Below, one piece after another: positions 53,645 to 60,578 of a stretch of 64,000 nucleotides of DNA. The DNA is from Niabella soli DSM 19437 (GTDB lineage Bacteria; Bacteroidota; Bacteroidia; Chitinophagales; Chitinophagaceae), in the NCBI RefSeq assembly GCF_000243115.2, contig NZ_CP007035.1:3720001-3784000 (forward strand). Direction: 5' to 3'. The notes beneath the pieces are model-generated. The model was given only the letters and a program-made list of their open reading frames with translations. It had not been told where the DNA came from and searched no databases. Every line of letters starts with the position of its first letter. Position 1 is the stretch's first letter. Made by a program: the position numbers and the translations under genes.

Positions 53645-53908
53645 TTATTTAGTGCGATGTTGATCGATATAATCCACCATCGTGTTTACAGTAGTCAATA
53701 TCTTCCGGCCTTCTTTGGGATCCTGGATGTTAATTCCATATTCCCTGGAGAGCATTACGATCAACTCGATAGAATCAATAGAATCCAACCCCAGCCCCTC
53801 GCCGAACAAGGGCTCATCATCTTTTATTTCCTCAGGTTTTACACTATTCAGATTCAGAAATTTAATGATCTGTTCCTTTACCTGTTGTTTTAATTGTTCT
53901 TTTTCCAT
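53645..53908 (-). CDS. Acyl carrier protein (specialised)
   Basis: An 87-residue carrier protein with phosphopantetheine serine in GLGLDSIDSIELIV and an acidic helix composition. It precedes the ketosynthase by 8 bases and is separate from the main acpP at 12.4 kb. No thioesterase, ketoreductase or dehydratase is adjacent, so the pathway is incomplete within the window. Confidence 0.93.
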   Translation of the reverse strand: MEKEQLKQQVKEQIIKFLNLNSVKPEEIKDDEPLFGEGLGLDSIDSIELIVMLSREYGINIQDPKEGRKILTTVNTMVDYIDQHRTK

Positions 53909-53941
53909 TAGTTTAAATAAAAATATTTAATACAATCCATT

Positions 53942-54988
53942 TCAGGTGGCACTGGTAAATTGTCTTAAAAATCGCACGTCATTTTCACTGAAAAGACGGA
54001 TATCATTAATGCCATATTTTAACATAGCCGGTCGTTCCACGCCCATTCCAAAGGCAAATCCGGTATATTTTTCGGGGTCAATGCCACAGTTTTGCAAAAC
54101 ATTCGGGTGTATCATACCACATCCCAGGATCTCCACCCAACCGGTTTTTTTACAAATATTACAGCCCTTGCCGCCACAGATGAAACAACTTACATCCATT
54201 TCCGCGCTGGGTTCCGTAAACGGGAAATAGGACGGGCGAAAGCGCACGCGCACGTCGCCGCCATACATTTCCTTTACGAAGAAATAAAGGGTTTGTTTCA
54301 GGTCGGCAAAGGAAACATTCTCATCAATATACAGGCCTTCTACCTGGTGAAAGAAGCAGTGGCTGCGGGCACTGATGGTTTCATTACGGTATACACGACC
54401 GGGGCAAATAACCCGAATGGGCAGCACGCCTTTTTCCATAACACGGATCTGCGTATTGCTGGTGTGGGTGCGTAACAGCCAATCCACGGCGCTGTTAGAA
54501 CCAGCGTCCACATAAAAAGTGTCCTGCATATCACGGGCCGGGTGGTGGGCAGGCATATTCAGCGCGGTGAAATTGTGCCAGTCGTCTTCAATCTCAGGGC
54601 CTTCCGCTACCGCAAATCCCAGCCGCTGAAAGATGGATATAATTTTATTGCGCATTAAAGTAATAGGGTGGCGGCTGCCCAGCGCAATGGTATCGCCGGG
54701 TAAGGAAAGATCGGGTCTTGCCTTTTCGGCTCCGCCGGAGGAAGCAGTAGCAGCCTCTTTCAGGTCGCTGAATTTTGCCTCAACAAATAGTTTAAAGTCG
54801 TTCAATAGTTGACCGGCCTCCTTCTTTTGCTCAACGGGCACATCTTTCATGGCCCCCATCACGGTTTTTACCAGGCCTTTGGATCCCAGCCATTTAATGC
54901 GAAAGGCTTCCACAGACGGTTCGTCTGTGGCCGTATATTCACCGATCTCTGATTTATATATCTGAAGCTTCTGAACTAAATCCTGCAT
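53942..54988 (-). CDS. pheS: Phenylalanyl-tRNA synthetase alpha subunit
   Basis: Class II synthetase alpha chain, 348 residues from the ATG at 54988. The N-terminal coiled coil is followed by motif 2 RTHTSNTQIRVME and the glycine-rich GFAFGMGVERPAMLKYGI of motif 3. Cysteines in CFICGGKGCNICKKTGWVEI are a Bacteroidota-type insertion. A -7 box ends 7 bases before this ATG, so the message is essentially leaderless; an ATG nine bases upstream overlaps that box. The beta-subunit gene is not in the window. Confidence 0.97.
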   Translation of the reverse strand: MQDLVQKLQIYKSEIGEYTATDEPSVEAFRIKWLGSKGLVKTVMGAMKDVPVEQKKEAGQLLNDFKLFVEAKFSDLKEAATASSGGAEKARPDLSLPGDTIALGSRHPITLMRNKIISIFQRLGFAVAEGPEIEDDWHNFTALNMPAHHPARDMQDTFYVDAGSNSAVDWLLRTHTSNTQIRVMEKGVLPIRVICPGRVYRNETISARSHCFFHQVEGLYIDENVSFADLKQTLYFFVKEMYGGDVRVRFRPSYFPFTEPSAEMDVSCFICGGKGCNICKKTGWVEILGCGMIHPNVLQNCGIDPEKYTGFAFGMGVERPAMLKYGINDIRLFSENDVRFLRQFTSAT

Positions 54989-54994
54989 AGCGAA

Positions 54995-55002
54995 CAAAGA
55001 TA
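54995..55002 (-). promoter_or_regulatory. pheS -7 promoter box
   Basis: Minus strand TATCTTTG, exact consensus, ending 7 bases before the chosen start codon. Confidence 0.6.
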
Positions 55003-55127
55003 ATCAAAATGGGGCAGGCAATGGAGAGGTAATTTAAAGGGTGTTTTGGCTTCAGATGCTTTTCGAAAATTTTTTGTAGATTAGAGGTGCTAACCCTATT
55101 TTGTAATACTCAATAAAGAAAAACACA

Positions 55128-55769
55128 ATGCAATTGACTGTTATTCAGCAAAGAATTTATGAGATAAAGGGACAACGCGTTATGCTCGATTTTGATCTGG
55201 CCAGTCTGTACCAAATTGAGACCAAAAGACTGAAAGAGGCCGTAAGACGAAATAAAAAACGCTTTCCGGAAGATTTTATGTTTGAGCTTACCAAAGTGGA
55301 ATACGAGCAGTTAAAGGCGCATTGTTTGGATTTGAGCTCTGGAAATGACACCGAAGCCGCTACCGCAGCGGATTGTTTAAGGTCGCAAATTGCGTCCTTA
55401 AACAATCCTGTTGCTGCTGATGGGCAAAGGATTGCTTCGAAAAGAGGGCGGCATTCAAAATACCTGCCTTTTGCTTTTACCGAACATGGTGTAACGATGT
55501 TAGCATCTGTTTTAAACAGTGGCAGAGCTATAGAAATGAATATTGACATTGTTCGGGCCTTTATAAGTTTACGGCAATTAGCCATAGAGCATAAAGATTT
55601 TATACAACAACTGAAAAATTTGAGAACGGAATTACATGAACGTATTGATGTGCATGATGCCCAACTAGGGCAGATATATGAGGCTTTGGAAAATATGCTG
55701 GACACAGAAGCTGAAAAGAAAGCCAAAGAAGATGCCTGGAAAGACCGGAAACGGATTGGGTATAGATAA
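55128..55769 (+). CDS. ORF6N-domain (phage-type regulatory) protein
   Basis: A 213-residue protein with an N-terminal ORF6N domain: IYEIKGQRVMLDFDLASLYQ and RFPEDFMFELTKVEYEQL, then YLPFAFTEHGVTMLASVLNS. These domains come from phages and mobile elements and are thought to bind DNA. The segment around residues 82-97 includes LRSQIASLNN, encoded by one half of a 39-base palindrome (see finding). The C-terminal half is coiled. No other phage genes are near, so it may be a stray domesticated gene. Confidence 0.88.
   Translation: MQLTVIQQRIYEIKGQRVMLDFDLASLYQIETKRLKEAVRRNKKRFPEDFMFELTKVEYEQLKAHCLDLSSGNDTEAATAADCLRSQIASLNNPVAADGQRIASKRGRHSKYLPFAFTEHGVTMLASVLNSGRAIEMNIDIVRAFISLRQLAIEHKDFIQQLKNLRTELHERIDVHDAQLGQIYEALENMLDTEAEKKAKEDAWKDRKRIGYR
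55370..55408. repeat. 39-base near-perfect palindrome inside the ORF6N gene
   Basis: GGATTGTTTAAGG, T, CGCAA, a central A, TTGCG, T, CCTTAAACAATCC: 13-bp and 5-bp arms with a single T/T mismatch and a one-base centre at 55389. A further GCAGC/GCTGC pair can extend it after a bulge. Confidence 0.85.
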
Positions 55770-55800
55770 TATACTTTCTACCGATTTATTTCCGGGCAAT

Positions 55801-55830
55801 AAAAAACCCTCACAACCGAAGCTGCAAGGG
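55801..55830 (-). terminator. Rho-independent terminator of the tRNA-like RNA
   Basis: Minus strand CCCTTGCAGC, TTCG, GTTGTGAGGG, then six T: a 10-bp stem with G-U pairs, a UUCG tetraloop and a U run. It lies 13 bases beyond the end of the tRNA-like fold and could also end the ORF6N gene weakly on the plus strand. Confidence 0.85.
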
Positions 55831-55842
55831 TTTAAATAATGC

Positions 55843-56015
55843 TGTAGGGGGAGGGCTCGAACCTCCACGAGGCAGTTAGCCGCAACACAAAATCCGTGGT
55901 GGTCAACCCCGGTCGGTTTCAACCGAAGCAGAAACCGGCTCTATGCTGTGTTTATCCTGGACTCCTCACCCCCGAGACAAGAGGGCATGTCTGCCAAAAA
56001 TTTCATCACCCCACA
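55843..56015 (-). ncRNA. tRNA-Leu-like RNA with ~85-nt insertion in the variable arm
   Basis: A 173-nt RNA that folds on paper as a cloverleaf of leucine class. Acceptor TGTGGGG/CCCTACA; D arm ATG/CAT with a GG-containing loop; anticodon arm CCCTC-TTGTCTC-GGGGG (GTC at the anticodon place); T arm GGAGG-TTCGAGC-CCTCC. The variable arm GAGGAGT/ACTGCCTC encloses about 85 nt with a CGGTTTC/GAAACCG hairpin (55937-55914) and a possible crossing pairing AACACA/TGTGTT. No CCA is encoded. It has its own promoter, leader hairpin and terminator. It is not a recognisable tmRNA or RNase P RNA. Function unknown. Confidence 0.7.
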
Positions 56016-56016
56016 A

Positions 56017-56038
56017 TGTAAAAGAACCGCTTTTTACA
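56017..56038 (-). other. Leader hairpin before the tRNA-like RNA
   Basis: TGTAAAA/TTTTACA (56017-56023 with 56032-56038) forms a 7-bp stem directly 5' of the acceptor stem on the minus strand, as in precursor tRNAs that need 5' processing. Confidence 0.55.
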
Positions 56039-56051
56039 GCGTTTGATAGAA

Positions 56052-56084
56052 CAAAAATACCCATTTTGACCATGTGATTCCAAA
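56052..56084 (-). promoter_or_regulatory. Promoter of the tRNA-like RNA (-33 and -7)
   Basis: On the minus strand TTTG (56084-56081), 21 bases of spacer, then TATTTTTG (56059-56052): the complete Bacteroidota promoter pattern, about 37 bases upstream of the fold. Confidence 0.7.
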
Positions 56085-56168
56085 TAATTCAAGAAAAATT
56101 TTGAAAATATAGAAAATGTTTAAATATTTGCAATGATTGTTAAATTATTTAAAATCAATATTGCCTAA

Positions 56169-56636
56169 ATGAACAATAAATTGAATCTCGACAAACTGGA
56201 TCTCCAGATCATTCAGCATATGATGGAAGATGCTGAAATTTCCTATGCAGATCTTGGTAAAAAATTATTTGTATCTGGCGGAACCATTCACGTGCGTATT
56301 AAAAAATTGCAAAAGGATGGTATTGTGAAAGGTACGAAATTAAACACAGATTTAAAGCTTTTAGGCTATGATGTTATTGCATTTATCGGAATTTATCTGA
56401 AAGAAAGTTCCCTGTATGATTCTGTTGCCAAAGAATTATACAAATTAAAAGAAGTGGTGCGGTTAAATTACACCACGGGGAATTACAGCATGTTTGCCGA
56501 AATTATTTGTAAAGATATTAGCGAGCTGCGCGTGGTATTACATGAAAAATTGCAGAAGATAAAAGGAATTGAAAGAACAGAAACCCTGATCTCGCTTGAG
56601 GAAAGCTTTTCGAGGAATGTACGGGTACTGGATTAG
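56169..56636 (+). CDS. Lrp/AsnC-family transcriptional regulator
   Basis: A 155-residue regulator with an N-terminal winged helix (LDLQIIQHMMEDAEISYADL and FVSGGTIHVRIKKLQKDG) and a C-terminal RAM-type sensor domain (KEVVRLNYTTGNYSMFAEII). It probably responds to an amino acid or related metabolite. It is transcribed alone and divergent from the tRNA-like RNA, with AT-rich DNA between. Confidence 0.93.
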   Translation: MNNKLNLDKLDLQIIQHMMEDAEISYADLGKKLFVSGGTIHVRIKKLQKDGIVKGTKLNTDLKLLGYDVIAFIGIYLKESSLYDSVAKELYKLKEVVRLNYTTGNYSMFAEIICKDISELRVVLHEKLQKIKGIERTETLISLEESFSRNVRVLD

Positions 56637-56697
56637 TTCATAAGGTCATAGTTGATAGCACATAGTTCATAGTGTGCCATGAACCATGAACTGCCTT
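56634..56697. repeat. Degenerate 'TTCATAG' tract
   Basis: Words GTTCATAAGGTCATAG, ATAGTTCATAG and CCATGAACCATGAACTG fill the gap between the Lrp and permease stops. Same style as 25771-25810. Confidence 0.6.
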
Positions 56698-57781
56698 ACA
56701 ATTTCCCTTTTACATTTAACGCATCCCGTAACCCGTTGCCGAAAAGATTAAAGGCTAATACCAGGATCATGATTGCAAAGCCGGGAGCCAGCGCCAGCAT
56801 TGGGTTTTGTGTAATGATGAAATTATAATTCTCCTTGATCATCAGCCCCCAACTGGGTTGCGGAGGTTGTACACCAACGCCGAGGAAACTAAGCCCCGCT
56901 TCAATAACGATAGAGGAGGCAAAGTTGGCAGCAGCAATAACCAATACCGGTCCCATAATATTGGGCCATATATGCCGCATAATGATCCGCATATCATTGA
57001 AGCCAAGCGCTCTTGTTGCTTCAATATATTCCAGTTCTCTTACGGCTAAAACCTGCCCGCGCACCAGGCGTGCTACATTTACCCACATCGTTAATCCAAC
57101 GGCAATGAATACCTGCCAAAAACCTTTTCCCAAAGCAAGCGTAATGGCAAAGACCAGTAATAAAGTAGGAATGCTCCAGATAACGTTGATGAACCACATA
57201 ATAACATCATCCATTTTACCCCGGTAAAATCCCGCAAGCGACCCCAGCATCAAACCAATGCTGATGGAGATCAGCACGGTTATAATGCCCACGCTTAAAC
57301 TTACCCGTGTGCCTACAATAAGCCGGCTGAGTATGTCCCGGCCATAACTGTCCGTTCCCAGCCAGAATGTTTTAGTAACAACCGGTTGCAAAGAGGTTCG
57401 GGCTCTTGAGAACCCCAGGCGCTCACTTACACCCTCATCAATAAATTTGTCAACAATAATGCTGTCCTTTGTAATAGTGTAATGATTGACCGGTATGTAG
57501 TCGTACTGATCGGGTTTGCCATTGATAAGGCGTTCAAAAAATCCCGCCACTGCGGGTGGGTTTTCCTTTTTTAATAATAAAAAGGTTTGACGGAATCCCG
57601 GCTTTGAGCCGCCTATTTCTAAGATAATGCGGTTGGCATAGGGCGATGCATCTTCTGCCAGGAAATAACAAAAGATAGCAATGAAAACTGAAAGAAGGAT
57701 TGCGGATAACCCAATAAGCGCCCCTTTATTTTTGCGGAGCCGTTTCCAGGCCGGTTGACGGAATATTGAGAAAAGCTGCAT
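56696..57781 (-). CDS. Peptide/nickel-type ABC transporter permease (DppC-like)
   Basis: A 361-residue inner-membrane permease with five or six hydrophobic helices. The start MQLFSIFRQPAWKRLRKNKG is the usual OppC_N opening. The EAA loop that contacts the ATPase is EATRALGFNDMRIIMRHIWP. A large periplasmic loop lies between helices 1 and 2. The partner permease, ATPases and binding protein are not adjacent, so the transported substrate is unknown. It follows the GT2 gene by 17 bases. Confidence 0.92.
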   Translation of the reverse strand: MQLFSIFRQPAWKRLRKNKGALIGLSAILLSVFIAIFCYFLAEDASPYANRIILEIGGSKPGFRQTFLLLKKENPPAVAGFFERLINGKPDQYDYIPVNHYTITKDSIIVDKFIDEGVSERLGFSRARTSLQPVVTKTFWLGTDSYGRDILSRLIVGTRVSLSVGIITVLISISIGLMLGSLAGFYRGKMDDVIMWFINVIWSIPTLLLVFAITLALGKGFWQVFIAVGLTMWVNVARLVRGQVLAVRELEYIEATRALGFNDMRIIMRHIWPNIMGPVLVIAAANFASSIVIEAGLSFLGVGVQPPQPSWGLMIKENYNFIITQNPMLALAPGFAIMILVLAFNLFGNGLRDALNVKGKL

Positions 57782-57798
57782 GGATTTCAAATGTAAGA

Positions 57799-58941
57799 TT
57801 ATTTCACCCTTCTTCCTTTCCATTCATACTTGCCAAAGCTGCCTAAAAAACCGGCAAGTATGGTATACGCGATATGCAGGGGCTGAAAGATGAAGAAGAA
57901 AATTAATCGTTGTTGTTTGTTGAAAAAAGAAGCCACGCTGGTTATAAAAGGCAGCTCCACTATTGTTTTTAAAAGCCACCCTGCAAGAAATGCGTAAAAA
58001 TAGATCTTATTGAAAAAGCCTGCAATCAATAAGACCAGGAACGAAAAATTAAAAAGATATACCAGGATCAATACAGAAAAAATACGCTTATCATCATAAC
58101 TGGTGGCCTTGCTGGCCCAGCGGATGCGCTGGTTAATAAAAGCCTTCCAGTTGGCCGCCGCTTCTGTTCGTACAATGGCTTCTTTTGATTTCAGGTATTG
58201 AATTTTTTTGGGGTAGCATTTCCATATTTTATGCATCAGCAGCATATCATCGCCCGAGGCAATCGTATCAATACCCTTGAATCCTTCTACTTCATAAAAT
58301 ACTTTTCGTTGGTAGGCCAGGTTGGCGCCGTTGCACATGGTGTGCACATTTTTATAAACGGATGCACCGGTGATGCCCTGCAGGGTAAGAAAATCAAGGT
58401 CCTGGAAAAGATTAACCAGGGAACCTTCTTCAAGGAAGGCAACAGGGGCGGCTATAAAAACGGGATCCGTTTTTTTTATTGTTTCTGCAAAACTTTGCAA
58501 CCACTGAGCGGGTACTATACAATCTGCATCTGTGCAAATGATCCATTCATTTATCGCTGCGGCAATCCCTGTTTCAATAGCTTTCTTCTTATAAGAATTG
58601 ATCGCGTCGTTTTTTAAGGAGAGCAGCCGTATTGGAGGCCGCCCTTCGCCGTTGGTTATAAATGCTTCAACAAGGGCTGCTGTGGAATCATCGGAATGAT
58701 CATCGGCAACGATCACTTCAAAATGCGCAGAAGAATAGGTCTGTTCTTTGATAGATGTTAGTAAACGGATAATATGTTGCTCCTCATTGCGGGCGGGAAT
58801 GATTATTGAGAAGGTTGGTGGTGTACCCGGGGCTGTTTTCGTTAGAACCTGCAAGGGTATTTGTTTCCAGCTCCTGGTGTAAAACAGGATAAGGATCGCA
58901 TAAGCCAGGAATAAAAAAGCGGTGATACCAATAAGCCACAT
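57799..58941 (-). CDS. Glycosyltransferase family 2, membrane-bound
   Basis: A 380-residue GT2 enzyme with an N-terminal membrane helix, the GT-A fold (PTFSIIIPARNEEQHIIRLL, VIVADDHSDDSTAALVEAF, CTDADC as the D-x-D type metal site), the QRIRWASKATSY processive-type motif, and C-terminal membrane helices. Similar enzymes build surface polysaccharides or lipids. The product is unknown. It is the first gene of a short unit with the DppC-like permease. Confidence 0.92.
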   Translation of the reverse strand: MWLIGITAFLFLAYAILILFYTRSWKQIPLQVLTKTAPGTPPTFSIIIPARNEEQHIIRLLTSIKEQTYSSAHFEVIVADDHSDDSTAALVEAFITNGEGRPPIRLLSLKNDAINSYKKKAIETGIAAAINEWIICTDADCIVPAQWLQSFAETIKKTDPVFIAAPVAFLEEGSLVNLFQDLDFLTLQGITGASVYKNVHTMCNGANLAYQRKVFYEVEGFKGIDTIASGDDMLLMHKIWKCYPKKIQYLKSKEAIVRTEAAANWKAFINQRIRWASKATSYDDKRIFSVLILVYLFNFSFLVLLIAGFFNKIYFYAFLAGWLLKTIVELPFITSVASFFNKQQRLIFFFIFQPLHIAYTILAGFLGSFGKYEWKGRRVK

Positions 58942-58961
58942 GGCGGCAAAGCTAATGGTTT

Positions 58962-59080
58962 TCAGTTATCAGACGCGAGATGTTGGACGTCTGGTTTCAG
59001 CAATCAGTTATCAGAAATCAAACGTCAAACGAGAAAGGGCAGACGTATAGACTATTCACCATTCACTTTTCACTCAGATC
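58962..59080. repeat. Degenerate tract overlapping the hydrolase stop
   Basis: Words GTTATCAGAAATCAAACG, TATTCACCATTCAC and TTTTCACTCAG run through the intergenic DNA and across the last codons and stop (59063-59065) of the alpha/beta-hydrolase gene. Confidence 0.55.
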
Positions 59081-59881
59081 GTTTAACAATCCCTGCACTT
59101 CCCTTGCCTGTAATAGCCGGTGCCCGGTTTCCAAAACATGGATCGGGGCGTAAGCCTCAATGCCTTTTAGGAATTTGAATCCACTTGCGGCAGGAATAAC
59201 GTTATCATAGGCCCCAAAATAAAGCTGCAGGGGCGTTTTGTAACGCGCTATATTTTTTTTGATCTTCCGGGAATGAGGATCAAAAAAACGGAAAGCTGTC
59301 CAGGCTTTGTATAATATGTTACGCACGGCATCCTGGCTCAGGTACTGGACAACGAATTTTTTCACGCCGGTATTGATGATACCCAGCCTGGAAAAAAGCC
59401 CAGCCATACGGATGAACCAACCCGGGTGATGCATCGTAAAATGAAAAGCCCTGTTACCAATAGAAGTATGCGCCGCCAGCCAATACCAGCCATTAACTTT
59501 TAATCCATCGGGGGCAATAAGGACAAGCTGCTTTATTGATTGTGGGTAGTGCTCGTAAAAAGACAGGGCCAATCGTCCGCCCAGGCTAAAACCGATCAGG
59601 GTAAATGCTTCTTTTGGGGCGAAGCCTTCTGTTTTTAAAATAATACCTATAATTGCATAAAGATCTGCAGGGGAATAATGTAATCCTTCCCTCCATTGGG
59701 TAGCACCGTGAAACGGAGCGTCGATGGAAAAAACAGCATAACGATTGTTTTTGTTTTCCAAAACGGCAAAAGAACAGGCATCTTCATTAAATCCATGCAG
59801 GCATATAACCGGCTGCAACCCGCTTCCGCTGCGGAGATAGCTGATGTTGGACTGCTTGTATGAAATGAATTTCCGGGACAA
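59063..59881 (-). CDS. Alpha/beta-hydrolase
   Basis: A 272-residue cytosolic hydrolase. The oxyanion HGFNEDACSF block, nucleophile elbow GFSLGGRLAL, the acid in FGAYDNVIPA, and the histidine in LETGHRLLQ complete the triad. The substrate is not predictable. It is divergent from a MarR gene and has a complete promoter (-33 TTTG at 59954-59951, -7 TATTTTTG at 59930-59923) whose -33 box is the centre of a palindrome. Confidence 0.92.
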   Translation of the reverse strand: MSRKFISYKQSNISYLRSGSGLQPVICLHGFNEDACSFAVLENKNNRYAVFSIDAPFHGATQWREGLHYSPADLYAIIGIILKTEGFAPKEAFTLIGFSLGGRLALSFYEHYPQSIKQLVLIAPDGLKVNGWYWLAAHTSIGNRAFHFTMHHPGWFIRMAGLFSRLGIINTGVKKFVVQYLSQDAVRNILYKAWTAFRFFDPHSRKIKKNIARYKTPLQLYFGAYDNVIPAASGFKFLKGIEAYAPIHVLETGHRLLQAREVQGLLNDLSEK

Positions 59882-59922
59882 ATATTTTGATTAGAGTCAA
59901 TAGAAAAATAAAACATCCAATA

Positions 59923-59960
59923 CAAAAATAGACTAACTTTGGTTAGTTGTCAAAACAACT
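59923..59960. promoter_or_regulatory. Divergent promoters with two overlapping palindromes
   Basis: Plus strand ACTAAC-TTTG-GTTAGT (59932-59947) is centred on the TTTG of the MarR -7 box TAACTTTG (59934-59941). AGTTGT-CAAA-ACAACT (59945-59960) is centred on the complement of the hydrolase -33 TTTG. The hydrolase -7 is at 59930-59923. A dimeric MarR bound here would cover both promoters. The binding itself is inference. Confidence 0.7.
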
Positions 59961-59962
59961 AT

Positions 59963-60403
59963 ATGCCAAGCAACCAATTTAAAAAGAGTGATTTATACAG
60001 TTTTATTACGGGGATAGCCAGTACGGCCATCGCCCGCAGGCTGCAAAAAAAGTTCAATCAGGCAGATTTGAATATGACGATTGAGCAATGGAGTGTGTTG
60101 TATCATTTATGGAAGGAAGATGGTATTAGCCAACAGGATCTTTGTAAGGCAACCTTCCGGGATAAGCCAAGCATGACCCGGCTGGTGGATAACCTGGAAA
60201 AGGCGGGGATGGTAAAACGAATGCATTCCAAAGCCGATAGGAGGAAGAACCTGATCACGCTTACTGACAAAGCCAGGCAAATGCAGGATACCTGCTATGG
60301 CTTTGCTGAGGAAACCGTTGAAGAAGCGCTGAAAGGCGTAAGCGAAGATAAAATTGAGATTTGCAAACAGGTATTAAAGGTGGTATATGAAAACCTGAAA
60401 TAA
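59963..60403 (+). CDS. MarR-family transcriptional regulator
   Basis: A 146-residue winged-helix regulator. The helix-turn-helix is seen in ISQQDLCKATFRDKPSMTRL, with the wing after VKRMHSKADRRKNLITLTDK. MarR proteins are usually dimeric repressors released by phenolic or lipophilic ligands or by oxidation. The ATG at 59963 is taken because the promoter palindrome lies directly upstream. It likely controls itself and the divergent alpha/beta-hydrolase. Confidence 0.93.
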   Translation: MPSNQFKKSDLYSFITGIASTAIARRLQKKFNQADLNMTIEQWSVLYHLWKEDGISQQDLCKATFRDKPSMTRLVDNLEKAGMVKRMHSKADRRKNLITLTDKARQMQDTCYGFAEETVEEALKGVSEDKIEICKQVLKVVYENLK

Positions 60404-60407
60404 ATTT

Positions 60408-60522
60408 AACCGCGAAGGCGCGATGTCAATTGTCCTGATCGGCTTCCGACAGGAATACAGGTGCAGTCGGCGTTTGCAGGCGATGGATTAAAAAAACATT
60501 GCGCCCTGGCGTCATTGCGGTT
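60408..60522. repeat. 'AACCGC ... GCGGTT' inverted repeat element
   Basis: AACCGCGAAGGCGCGATG (60408 on) is matched in imperfect reverse complement by CATTGCGCCCTGGCG with TTGCGGTT (ending 60522). This is another dispersed intergenic element type of the phylum, and it fills most of the gap before the acyl-CoA dehydrogenase gene. Confidence 0.65.
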
Positions 60523-60578
60523 GAATAATTAGAAACCTTGTGCCTCCTGGCTATTTTTTAACTGTTAAAACAAAAACA

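Noticed and set aside
55843-56015. tmRNA, RNase P RNA or group I intron as identity of the tRNA-like RNA
   Set aside because: No tag-peptide frame or tmRNA core is present, the GAGGAGTCC match to RNase P is isolated, and the insertion is in the variable arm and too short for a group I intron.
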